Positions 1-5,535 are shown, numbered from the stretch's first letter. The stretch is 6,425 nucleotides of DNA from Oscillospiraceae bacterium (GCA_028694405.1 JAQUTM010000131.1:1-6425), one strand, 5' to 3'. Translations and numbers: made by a program. Notes: generated from the letters alone by a model not told the origin.

Positions 1-294
1 AACCTCACTTGCACCTGTAAGCGCAGCCAAACCTTCGGTCAAATCTGAACCGATTGAATCATATAATGTAACCACGGGGTTACCGGTTTTTGCAGCCATT
101 TCCAATACCTTAACTGCTTTTGCTGTATCTTTTTTAGAAAGTGCAGCACCGCTTTGTGCCAAAGCGTAAACCGGGCAACCGTTCGTGCTGCCGAAAGCGG
201 CTACAACTGCGCCAGATGCTTCTGCATACAGGCTAGTGTATGCGCCGTCGTCAAAAAATTTGGCAAGGATTTCCCCTGCTTTTTTCTGTGCCAT
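1..294 (-). CDS. Carboxyltransferase-domain protein (biotin-dependent (de)carboxylase alpha-like), N-terminal part
   Basis: Only the first 98 residues are present; the frame is open to the window edge. The protein starts MAQKKAGEILAKFFDDGAY. It then has the pattern of the N-terminal half of the acyl-CoA carboxyltransferase fold (acetyl/propionyl-CoA carboxylase beta, methylmalonyl-CoA or glutaconyl-CoA decarboxylase alpha): a short strand GAVVAAFGSTNGCPVYALAQ at about 28-47, a helix with KAVKVLEMAAKTGNPVVTLYD at about 59-79 (cut by one residue as TGNPVVTLYD here), and DSIGSDLTEGLAALTGASE. In classical members the last block reads DSGGARIQEG; here it is DSIGSDLTEG. The N-terminus also lacks the long leading helices of ACC/PCC beta, suggesting a short decarboxylase-like subfamily. 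The ATG is supported by the Shine-Dalgarno AGGAGGG (301-307) six bases upstream. Family assignment is fairly good; substrate cannot be told. Confidence 0.72.
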   Translation of the reverse strand, partial: MAQKKAGEILAKFFDDGAYTSLYAEASGAVVAAFGSTNGCPVYALAQSGAALSKKDTAKAVKVLEMAAKTGNPVVTLYDSIGSDLTEGLAALTGASEV

Positions 295-300
295 GAACAG

Positions 301-307
301 CCCTCCT
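301..307 (-). promoter_or_regulatory. Ribosome binding site of the carboxyltransferase gene
   Basis: AGGAGGG on the minus strand, six bases before the ATG at 294. It fixes the start of the gene that runs off the left edge. Confidence 0.8.
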
Positions 308-336
308 GCTTTAGAAAAAAATTTGAAATTAGTTAC

Positions 337-365
337 ATTATACTATTTAGTCAAAATAATAACAA
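337..365 (-). promoter_or_regulatory. Sigma-A-type promoter for the carboxyltransferase gene
   Basis: A perfect -10 box TATAAT (342-337) with a TTGTTA -35 box (365-360) at a 17-base spacing. The predicted transcription start is near 330, giving a leader of about 36 nt before the ATG at 294. The rest of the spacer up to the next gene (366-573) is AT-rich. I see only weak inverted repeats in it: aacaagt/acttgtt at 361-367 and 402-408, and atcagtg/cactgat at about 438-444 and 510-516. I see no gene in it. Confidence 0.6.
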
Positions 366-573
366 GTAGGTTTTGCAAGTTTTACCGCACACAATATCTA
401 AACTTGTTATAATTTATCAAAAAAATTTAGTAAAAAAATCAGTGTATAACAAAAGCATGATAAATACATTTTTATTGTAGTTTAAGCGCGCACACTTTTT
501 TACTGCTGTCACTGATAATTTAGTATGGTAAGTTTATTTTTTGTTTATTGCGCTTTTTCAGCTTTTATAAATT

Positions 574-750
574 TTATTTTTTAGGCAAATTGCGGCTTGC
601 GCTAAATAACGCTACCGTAAACACACAGGGAACAACTGCATATCCTGCGTTTACTTGCCCTTTATTAAGTAGCACATAGCCCGCACCTATACAGGTTACC
701 CCTGCAAACAAAATTGCCAGAACAGGTAAAAATTTTTGCAGCTTTTTCAT
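574..750 (-). CDS. Small two-helix membrane protein of unknown function (58 aa)
   Basis: A 58-residue frame starting MKKLQKFLPVLAILFAGVTC and ending SRNLPKK then TAA. There is a positively charged N-terminus (KKLQK), a first hydrophobic segment at about 7-28, a short loop LNKGQVN, a second hydrophobic segment at about 35-51 and a basic tail (RNLPKK). This suggests a two-pass membrane protein with both ends in the cytoplasm. The first segment could alternatively be a signal peptide, but there is no clear cleavage site. The ATG is preceded by GGAG eight bases upstream. The gene sits alone, downstream of the terminator at 848-884 and same-strand as its neighbours, with no convincing promoter or terminator of its own. 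I do not recognise a family. The start signal and coherent membrane topology make it likely real despite its size. Confidence 0.62.
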   Translation of the reverse strand: MKKLQKFLPVLAILFAGVTCIGAGYVLLNKGQVNAGYAVVPCVFTVALFSASRNLPKK

Positions 751-816
751 TTTGTTTTCTCCGTTTTTTGTAAAATTCAGTTCTATGCAAAGCGTTGTAA
801 CCGTTTATGTAAAACC

Positions 817-830
817 TTTGCTCAAGCAAA
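817..830. repeat. Palindrome TTTGCT-N2-AGCAAA upstream of the small membrane gene
   Basis: Two perfect 6-base arms separated by two bases, 66 bases upstream of the 58-aa gene and just beyond the operon terminator. It could be an operator for a dimeric regulator or chance; no strong promoter boxes are visible around it. Confidence 0.3.
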
Positions 831-836
831 TGCAAA

Positions 837-884
837 TTTTTTAATTTAAAAGCGATAACCGCCCTTAATGCAGTTATCGCTTTT
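837..884 (-). terminator. Intrinsic terminator of the rluB operon
   Basis: A perfect 12-base stem: AAAAGCGATAAC (848-859 on the plus strand) pairs with GTTATCGCTTTT (873-884), with a 13-base loop. On the minus strand the hairpin is followed by TTTTAAATTAAAAAA, a moderately U-rich tail. It begins 38 bases after the stop codon of the GNAT-like gene, so it closes the scp-ytfJ-rluB string. The plus-strand flank (TTTTATTCTT) is also T-rich, so it may work both ways. Confidence 0.8.
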
Positions 885-921
885 ATTCTTGCAGGGCGTA
901 ATCGCACCTTTTATCTATAGC

Positions 922-1278
922 TTATTTACAGCCGCAACAGCCGCCAAGAAGCTTTTTGTTTTCAATTACACCGCTTAGGCTCTCAAAAAAAACACTGCGG
1001 TAGTGCGTAAGCTGATAGCACTCGGCATTAAAATCAAAGCCTGTTGTGCCCTCGCGAGCGCCGGCATCTACCGCCGCACGCACCGCACCGTCCAGCAAAG
1101 CCAAATCCTGAATTGTGGTATCTAAAAACAACACAATACCATTTTCTATTTTAAATAAGCAGTTGCCCATGTAAGTTGTGCCGTCTGTCACACAAACGCC
1201 GTCTACGTCGCCGTCAAAGCGCCCACGGTTAATCAAATCGATTATTTCCTGTTCCATAATAGGTTTTATGGTAATCAT
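922..1278 (-). CDS. Small GNAT-like protein with C-terminal cysteine cluster, coupled to rluB
   Basis: A 118-residue protein beginning MITIKPIMEQEIIDLINRGR. Predicted strands at about 25-31, 35-44 and 46-53 are followed by a helix (LLDGAVRAAVDAGAREG, 61-77), a strand (TGFDFN) and a helix containing YRSVFFESL, matching the order of a short GNAT acetyltransferase core. The acetyl-CoA pyrophosphate loop (R/Q-x-x-G-x-G/A) is not present at the expected place (TTIQDLALLDG), so it may not be an active acetyltransferase. It ends LLGGCCGCK, with Cys114, Cys115 and Cys117, suggestive of a metal or redox site. Its ATG overlaps the rluB stop by four bases (ATGA), and an AGGGGGG-like Shine-Dalgarno lies inside rluB, so it is probably co-translated with rluB. 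Fold assignment is by eye and moderate; real function unknown. A later start at Met8 is possible. Confidence 0.72.
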   Translation of the reverse strand: MITIKPIMEQEIIDLINRGRFDGDVDGVCVTDGTTYMGNCLFKIENGIVLFLDTTIQDLALLDGAVRAAVDAGAREGTTGFDFNAECYQLTHYRSVFFESLSGVIENKKLLGGCCGCK

Positions 1279-2147
1279 CTGCGGTTGCCCCCCTTGTTAC
1301 TGGTCCAACTTTCGCTGTGGGCATTGCCCTCTTTTTTAATAGGGCGGCCATAATTGCGCTTTAGCTTTTGTTGGCCTCGCAGATAATTTGCCTCATGCAA
1401 GGTTTTTTGTTTGCCTTTTTGTGCGCTTGCGCGCAGCCCCAAAAGCTCGGCTTTGGTAAGCTCTCTTGTTGCGCCCGGAGGCAACATGCCCAGCTTGACG
1501 GGACCGATTGCCTTGCGGGAAAGGCGTACAACCTCTAAGCCCACAGCCTCACACATACGGCGTATTTGGCGGTTTTTACCCTCGCTGATTGTCATTTCCA
1601 ATACGGTACGCTCCGGCTCATCGGCCACAACCCGAATTACCGCAGGATGTGTTTTGGTGCCGTCATCTAACACTACGCCGTCTGTCAAAGCAATAATTTG
1701 CTCCTCGGTGGCGTGGGGATATACCGTAACACGGTACATTTTGTTTACGCCGTTGCTTGGGTGCGTAAGCAGATTTGCAAACTCTCCATCGTTGGTAAAA
1801 AACAGCAAGCCTTCACTGTCTTTATCTAAACGGCCCACAGGAAATAGCCGCAAATCATATTCTGTCAACAAATCCACAACAGTTTTACGCCCACGTTCAT
1901 CACTTAACGTAGTGATATAACCGCGAGGTTTATTCATCATAACGTACACCATCTCGGTTTTTTTAGGAATGTAAATATTTTGCCCGTCTACACTAAGCAA
2001 ATCGGTTACGGTATCCATTTTGTCGCCCAGCTTTACGGGGTGACCGTTTAATTTTACACGTCCCTCTAAGATAATCTGCTCTGCGGCGCGGCGGCTGCAA
2101 AGTCCCTGCTCGCTTAACACTTTTTGAATTCTAACGTCTTTTGCCAT
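1275..2147 (-). CDS. rluB: 23S rRNA pseudouridine synthase, RluB/RsuA family
   Basis: A 290-residue enzyme that isomerises a uridine to pseudouridine in rRNA; the RluB type modifies helix 93 of 23S rRNA near the peptidyl transferase centre. Residues 5-50 form an S4 RNA-binding domain (VRIQKVLSEQGLCSRRAAEQ). The catalytic domain follows, with KPRGYITT (73-80), the signature GRLDKDSEGLL (105-115) holding the catalytic Asp108, and EGKNRQIRRM (189-198), typical of the RsuA/RluB/E/F group. The last 45 residues are a basic, low-complexity tail, common in clostridial members and probably RNA-binding. The start is the ATG preceded by GGAGGG; an in-frame TTG five codons upstream (2162) overlaps that site and is unlikely. 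It is transcribed through the attenuator-like leader upstream. RluB rather than RluE/F is inferred from length and neighbourhood. Confidence 0.93.
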   Translation of the reverse strand: MAKDVRIQKVLSEQGLCSRRAAEQIILEGRVKLNGHPVKLGDKMDTVTDLLSVDGQNIYIPKKTEMVYVMMNKPRGYITTLSDERGRKTVVDLLTEYDLRLFPVGRLDKDSEGLLFFTNDGEFANLLTHPSNGVNKMYRVTVYPHATEEQIIALTDGVVLDDGTKTHPAVIRVVADEPERTVLEMTISEGKNRQIRRMCEAVGLEVVRLSRKAIGPVKLGMLPPGATRELTKAELLGLRASAQKGKQKTLHEANYLRGQQKLKRNYGRPIKKEGNAHSESWTSNKGGNRR

Positions 2148-2151
2148 TTTT

Positions 2152-2157
2152 CCCTCC
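2152..2157 (-). promoter_or_regulatory. Ribosome binding site deciding the rluB start
   Basis: GGAGGG lies four to five bases before the ATG at 2147. An in-frame TTG at 2162 would place this site inside the gene, so the ATG is preferred. Confidence 0.75.
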
Positions 2158-2200
2158 AGCAATCATTTGCTTTCATTTATTGTTGTGCCTTACTTGCCGC

Positions 2201-2239
2201 AAACAAAAAAGCCGCCCTGCGCAAAAAACACAGAGCGGC
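2201..2239 (-). terminator. Intrinsic (probably conditional) terminator before rluB
   Basis: On the minus strand GCCGCUCUGUG (2239-2229) pairs with CGCAGGGCGGC (2221-2211): 11 pairs including two G-U, with a 7-base U-rich loop, followed by TTTTTTGTTT. The two wobble pairs would be C-A mismatches on the plus strand, so it is built for minus-strand RNA. It stands 54 bases before the rluB ATG and no new promoter is visible after it, so rluB needs read-through. Confidence 0.8.
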
Positions 2240-2302
2240 CTGTAACTACAGTACCATGTTGTGCCCTGTGCGGTAAATCCCTTACGGCGTAGGCTATATT
2301 AC
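2201..2302 (-). ncRNA. Candidate attenuator/riboswitch-like leader RNA upstream of rluB
   Basis: A leader of about 100 nt runs from a predicted start near 2302 to a terminator. Segment B (GCUCUGUG, 2236-2229) is part of the 5' arm of the terminator. Segment A (CACAGGGC, 2270-2263) can pair with B over eight continuous pairs, seven Watson-Crick and one G-U. The terminator 3' arm contains CGCAGGGC (2221-2214), nearly a copy of A, so A and the 3' arm compete for B. That is the classic antiterminator/terminator layout. Two small hairpins are possible: GUAA/UUAC (2284-2281 with 2276-2273) and CUGU-AGUU-ACAG (about 2251-2240). A three-codon frame AUG GUA CUG UAG (2257-2246) lies behind AGGG. I match it to no known riboswitch class. 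A standalone sRNA is the alternative. Confidence 0.5.
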
Positions 2303-2308
2303 AATAAT

Positions 2309-2338
2309 AGTATACCTTTTTTACGCCTGCATATACAA
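2309..2338 (-). promoter_or_regulatory. Candidate promoter of the rluB leader
   Basis: -10 box TATACT (2314-2309) and a moderate -35 box TTGTAT (2338-2333) with an 18-base spacer. It would start the leader near 2302, between ytfJ and rluB. The -10 box is good and the -35 box has three of six consensus bases. Confidence 0.45.
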
Positions 2339-2367
2339 GGCTTTTTAAAAATTTTATAGCTATACCC

Positions 2368-2388
2368 ATAAAACTGCCCCTACAGGGC
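2368..2388 (-). terminator. Weak hairpin after ytfJ, possible partial terminator
   Basis: GCCC-TGTAG-GGGC (2388-2376) followed by AGTTTTAT on the minus strand, 27 bases after the ytfJ stop. The four-base stem and short T-run make it weak at best. Confidence 0.25.
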
Positions 2389-2414
2389 CTAATATAGGTA
2401 ATTTAGACGAAACC

Positions 2415-2855
2415 TTAAAAACTTTCGTACTCTTTTGCTACCTCTTCTGCAGTTGTTGCAGTGGTTTTGTCTGTGCTCACGTCCGGCTTGTCTTTGTTAA
2501 TCAAGCCTGTAACGGTGTCCATAACTTCCGGCACCATGTTGATAATACGGTTAATGTTGTTAGACTGCTCTGCTAATTGCAGCATCTTAACGTCACCGTT
2601 TTTCTTGATAACCAAAAAGGCAACCGGTTGAATGGTTAACCCGGCACCGCCGCCGCCGCCAAACAGTTCGCGTGTGGTTTTGCTGGGAAAATCGCTGCCG
2701 CCGCTGGCAAAGCCATAGCTGACTTTACTTACGGGGATAATCATAGTACCCTCGCTGGCATGGATAGCCTCGCCGATAATGGTATTGCTGTCAGCCATAT
2801 CTTTAATACGCTGTAAGGTAACGTCCATTAAATCTTTTATAGGATGTTCGTTCAT
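2415..2855 (-). CDS. ytfJ: GerW-family spore protein YtfJ
   Basis: A 146-residue protein of the GerW/YtfJ family. In Bacillus subtilis the family member is made during sporulation and is needed for efficient germination; it is conserved in clostridial spore formers. The family pattern is clear: an N-terminal helix HPIKDLMDVTLQRIKDM (4-20), then TIIGEAIHASEGTMIIPVSK (25-44), which holds the conserved G-x-x-I and IIPVSKVSYGFA segment, a glycine run FGGGGGAG (65-72), then IQPVAFLVI (75-83) and VKMLQL (89-94). The tail after 120 is polar and variable. The ATG follows GGAGG by seven bases. It stands 85 bases after the DUF2953 gene, a conserved neighbour, with a weak promoter candidate in between. 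It supports a spore-forming, or once spore-forming, host. No signal peptide is seen. Confidence 0.93.
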   Translation of the reverse strand: MNEHPIKDLMDVTLQRIKDMADSNTIIGEAIHASEGTMIIPVSKVSYGFASGGSDFPSKTTRELFGGGGGAGLTIQPVAFLVIKKNGDVKMLQLAEQSNNINRIINMVPEVMDTVTGLINKDKPDVSTDKTTATTAEEVAKEYESF

Positions 2856-2884
2856 TGTGGTACCTCCAATTTTATTTGTGTTGT

Positions 2885-2914
2885 ATCTTAATAAAATTAA
2901 AACTTTAATTGCAA
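2885..2914 (-). promoter_or_regulatory. Weak promoter candidate before ytfJ
   Basis: TTGCAA (2914-2909) and TAAGAT (2890-2885) with an 18-base spacer, in the AT-rich 85-base gap between the DUF2953 gene and ytfJ. ytfJ would be expected to use a sporulation sigma factor, but I see no clear sigma-F or sigma-G boxes, so this is a tentative vegetative-type site. Confidence 0.28.
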
Positions 2915-2940
2915 AAGGTGTGGGTTTTTTCTGTTTGCAG

Positions 2941-3585
2941 CTAAATTACTTTTCGGTTTTTCAGCTGAATAAAGCCATAAATGCACACTGCTATTATCAC
3001 AATAGGCAAAATACCAACTTTGCAAGAGATGTAACTTTTGTCTTTAAATTCGTCTGTAAAATCCGGTATCAGCTTTAAACCGGTAAACTTCATGTTTAAA
3101 AAGTTTTGCAGCGCAGCTACGGTACCGCCCATATAGGCATTCATCTTCCCGTATTTTTCGGCAGTATCTGCCGCATCCTCCCCATGTACAGGCATAATAA
3201 ATATTATATTGCGGATTTTAAGAGCCTTAAACAATTTTTTCATAGCCCAACCCGCAGTTTCCACTATATCTAAAATTACATCTGGCGTAATTTTTCGTTT
3301 TGGCTTAGGGGTTGCAGGCTCTTGCCCTTTTTCGGCGTCCGCCTCTGCTTTTTTTGCGGCCTTTTTTGCCTCTTTTTCGGCGTCCTTTTCCAGTTGCTTT
3401 ACAGTTTTGCTTTTCGCCGGATACAGCTTAAACCTTAAAAATAAAACCTGCAGCTTTACCATAAATTTACCGCAGTTATATTCTACATGTACCCAAACAG
3501 GAAAGATAAGCAACAAAATAAGCACTGCCAAAAGGCAAAGCAAAATAATTCCAAGCCACTTTAAAACAATAAACAAAACAGCCAT
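2941..3585 (-). CDS. DUF2953 membrane protein
   Basis: A 214-residue protein of the DUF2953 type, usually found beside ytfJ in Clostridia and Bacilli; its function is not known. Residues 6-31 are a strongly hydrophobic anchor (LKWLGIILLCLLAVLILLLI), followed by the family's opening strands WVHVEYNCGKFMVKLQVLFLR cut here as WVHVEYNCGK and FMVKLQVLFLR (31-51). A Lys/Ala/Glu/Pro-rich linker spans 62-98 and is probably helical and variable. The conserved middle has VILDIVETAGWAMKKLFKAL (103-122) and the strand IRNIIFIMPVHGEDAADTA, with ALQNFLNMKF and LKLIPDF after it. A second membrane segment lies at about 190-207. Start and scpB stop overlap by one base (TAATG), with GAGGAAG upstream, so translation is probably coupled to scpB. 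A role in the spore membrane with YtfJ is inference from synteny only. Confidence 0.85.
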   Translation of the reverse strand: MAVLFIVLKWLGIILLCLLAVLILLLIFPVWVHVEYNCGKFMVKLQVLFLRFKLYPAKSKTVKQLEKDAEKEAKKAAKKAEADAEKGQEPATPKPKRKITPDVILDIVETAGWAMKKLFKALKIRNIIFIMPVHGEDAADTAEKYGKMNAYMGGTVAALQNFLNMKFTGLKLIPDFTDEFKDKSYISCKVGILPIVIIAVCIYGFIQLKNRKVI

Positions 3586-4148
3586 TATACTTCCTCTTGT
3601 GTATTCTGCTGTGTCGTGTTCTCTTTTTCGTTTTCTTCTTCATCATGTAACGGCGGCAGTTGGGAAAGAGCAGAAATGCCAAAGGTGCGCAAAAAGACAT
3701 CGGTTGTACGAAAGCTTATGGGCTTTCCGGGCAAGTCCAGTCGCCCTGCCTCTTCTATCAAGCCCTTTTGTACCAAGCTTTGTACTGTGGAAGAGCTGTC
3801 CACTCCGCGCACCTGCTCAATAAAGCCGCGGCTTACAGGCTGATTATATGCTATAATTGCCAAAACCTCCAGCGCTGCAGGCCCCAGCGGCACACTGCGG
3901 CGTGTATCCAGTGCCGTTTTAACATAACTGCCATATTCGGCTTTTGTAGAAATCTGGTATCTATCCTCCAACTGCAACAGCATAATGCCTCTGTCCTCAC
4001 CGTCCAGTTCGTCCTTTAATTGAACCAGTAAGCGCTCTACAACAGCAGTTTCAATCTCCAGCGAGGCCGCAATGCGGGCGGCGGTAATCGGCTCTCCGTA
4101 GGCAAACAAAACTGCTTCTAGGGCAGCTTTATAATGTTTTAGGTCCAT
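3585..4148 (-). CDS. scpB: Segregation and condensation protein B
   Basis: A 187-residue ScpB, the dimeric winged-helix subunit that binds ScpA and helps form the SMC-ScpAB condensin for chromosome organisation and segregation. Residues 5-80 are the first winged helix (ALEAVLFAYGEPITAARIA). The second one, at about 88-160, carries the family signatures ALEVLAIIAYNQPVSR (92-107), EQVRGVDSSS (111-120) and GRLDLPGKPISFRTTDVFL (136-154 in part). The C-terminal 20 residues are acidic and Asn/Gln-rich, as is common for this variable tail. The start ATG is preceded by GGGAGAG and lies 20 bases inside the end of scpA, so the two subunits are translationally coupled. Length is normal. Confidence 0.97.
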   Translation of the reverse strand: MDLKHYKAALEAVLFAYGEPITAARIAASLEIETAVVERLLVQLKDELDGEDRGIMLLQLEDRYQISTKAEYGSYVKTALDTRRSVPLGPAALEVLAIIAYNQPVSRGFIEQVRGVDSSSTVQSLVQKGLIEEAGRLDLPGKPISFRTTDVFLRTFGISALSQLPPLHDEEENEKENTTQQNTQEEV

Positions 4149-4860
4149 CGTTTACTCTCCCTGCGTGCAGCTTTTTGCGCACGGTAAATTCTTCATTTTC
4201 GTCTATGGTAATGCGGCCTGCGCGTATCAGCTCCAGCACCGCTAAAAAAGTGGCTACGCTTTCACTGCGACTGCCGCTTTTGTGAAACATCTCTGCCAGC
4301 TTGTTGATTTTGCCCCCTATATTGTTGCGCAGCACAAATACAATGGGCCCGGTTACGGAGACAAACGGTTTTTGCACAAGCTCTTCAAACTGCTCCTGCC
4401 GCGGCTGCTTTTTGGCGGCTTTTTTGCCTGCAAGAGCGCTGTATGCGTTTAAAAGCTCCTGTGGATTGTGCTGTAAAGCATAGGTGTTGTCAAGTTCTAT
4501 CTCTAAGGGCTGACGTACAAATAAAAATACGCCGTCAGCCATAGCTTTCAGTTTACCTGCAATTACCTTACAAACGCTGTACTCTATCAGCTGTCCCGTC
4601 AGCTCTTGCTTCAAACGCTCCTGCTCTTCTGTTTTGGGCAGCAAAAACACCGATTTCATATGGATAAGCCTTGCAGCCATCTCAATAAAGTCACTTGCAA
4701 CTTCCATGCCCGCACCGTGACTGTTCACCACAGCCATATACTGGTCAATCAGCGATACGATTTCTATATCGTAGATGTTCATTTTATTTTTAGATATAAG
4801 TGCCAGCAGCAAATCCAGCGGACCTTCAAAATCTGTAACTTTAAACGTTAAGGCTTCCAT
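4129..4860 (-). CDS. scpA: Segregation and condensation protein A (kleisin)
   Basis: A 243-residue kleisin that bridges the head of one SMC subunit and the neck of the other and recruits the ScpB dimer. The N-terminus carries the hallmark FEGPLDLLLALI (11-22), followed by KMNIYDIEIVSLIDQYM (26-42), the SMC-binding helical part. The block FIEMAARLIHMKSVFLLP (58-75) is the other strong family signature. The middle (about 76-160) is the variable ScpB-binding region. The C-terminal winged helix ends with SVATFLAVLELIRAGRITID (201-220), which binds the SMC head. The ATG follows AGGAG by five bases. It begins 18 bases after the stop of the M50 protease gene and overlaps scpB, so all three are probably one transcript. 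Length is typical. Confidence 0.97.
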   Translation of the reverse strand: MEALTFKVTDFEGPLDLLLALISKNKMNIYDIEIVSLIDQYMAVVNSHGAGMEVASDFIEMAARLIHMKSVFLLPKTEEQERLKQELTGQLIEYSVCKVIAGKLKAMADGVFLFVRQPLEIELDNTYALQHNPQELLNAYSALAGKKAAKKQPRQEQFEELVQKPFVSVTGPIVFVLRNNIGGKINKLAEMFHKSGSRSESVATFLAVLELIRAGRITIDENEEFTVRKKLHAGRVNDGPKTL

Positions 4861-4878
4861 TCCTTCTCCTTAAAACAG

Positions 4879-5535
4879 CTAAATAAGACCAAACAGCATT
4901 TCTACAAACAGGCTGCCTTTATTTAATACATTAAACAGCATAGATTGAAAAATGCTTAAAGGCAAGCTTAAAATGCCTGTAAAAAGACAAATCATAATAC
5001 CAATAAAAATATAGCGCTCATACTGCATAATTTTAAAGTACCATTTTGCGGGCAAAAAAACGCCAAATATGCGGCTGCCGTCAAATGGCGGCAAAGGCAG
5101 CAAATTAAAAATGGCAAGGGCAATATTGGTAAACGCCATGCTGCGAAAAATAATAAACAGCGTTTCAAAGGTGGGAACAGCTAAGGTTGCCCCGCCGGCA
5201 TATAAAAATATTTTTGCCAAAATAAGCGAAATATAAGCCATTAAAATATTGCTTACAGGCCCTGCCAAAGCGGTAAGGCACATGCCCCACTTTGGATTTT
5301 TAAAATTGTTTGCATTGACAGGCACAGGCCGCGCCCAGCCTATGCCAAACAGCAAAAGGCTTATGGTGCCCACTTTGTCAAAATGTGCAAAAGGATTTAA
5401 GGTTAAACGTCCGTTGTATTTGGCGGTGGGGTCTCCCATTTTATAAGCCAACCAGCCATGCGCCGCCTCATGTACGGGAATAGCCGTAAACAGCACAATG
5501 GCTCGTACCATAATATCAAAAAGTAAATCTTGCAT
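4879..5535 (-). CDS. Site-2-type intramembrane zinc metalloprotease (M50 family)
   Basis: A polytopic membrane protease of the S2P/M50B type, about 218 residues. The zinc site VHEAAHG (21-27: His22, Glu23 catalytic base, His26) lies in the first helix. The third ligand is Asp152 in NLLPLPPFDGSRI (144-156), the standard N-x-x-P-x-x-P-x-D-G motif. GDPTAKYNGRLTLNP (34-48) and ARPVPVN (68-74) are conserved in this compact group, which lacks PDZ and CBS domains. About five or six membrane segments are visible. Its substrate is unknown; it usually sits before scpA in Clostridia without an assigned partner. Start is uncertain: Met at 5535 fits homologous N-termini (MQDLLFDI), an ATG at 5547 and a GTG at 5565 are in frame, and none has a strong Shine-Dalgarno. 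The GTG lies on the predicted transcription start, so it is least likely. Confidence 0.9.
   Translation of the reverse strand: MQDLLFDIMVRAIVLFTAIPVHEAAHGWLAYKMGDPTAKYNGRLTLNPFAHFDKVGTISLLLFGIGWARPVPVNANNFKNPKWGMCLTALAGPVSNILMAYISLILAKIFLYAGGATLAVPTFETLFIIFRSMAFTNIALAIFNLLPLPPFDGSRIFGVFLPAKWYFKIMQYERYIFIGIMICLFTGILSLPLSIFQSMLFNVLNKGSLFVEMLFGLI

Noticed and set aside
154..412. Two plus-strand open frames of 71 and 75 aa
   Set aside because: They are antisense to the carboxyltransferase start and its promoter, with no ribosome binding site.
408..413. Plus-strand TATAAT in the left spacer
   Set aside because: There is no acceptable -35 box at the right distance and no plus-strand gene downstream.
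665..907. Minus-strand 80-aa open frame
   Set aside because: It runs straight through the perfect terminator hairpin at 848-884, has no ribosome binding site and overlaps the better-supported 58-aa gene in another frame.
1411..1920. Plus-strand 169-aa open frame
   Set aside because: It lies wholly antisense to rluB, whose conserved motifs are unmistakable, and has no start signal.
2148..2162. TTG as an upstream start for rluB
   Set aside because: It overlaps the Shine-Dalgarno of the ATG at 2147 and adds only five residues that are not part of the S4 domain.
2262..2271. GCACAGGGCA, resembling the core of a c-di-GMP-I (GEMM) riboswitch
   Set aside because: The rest of that aptamer (the AAACC receptor, the tetraloop hairpin and the ACGCAAAGCC block) is missing, and this segment is better explained as the antiterminator strand.
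3209..3823. Plus-strand 204-aa open frame
   Set aside because: It is antisense to the DUF2953 gene and scpB and is Phe/Ser/Ala-rich, a mirror of their Lys/Glu/Ala codons.
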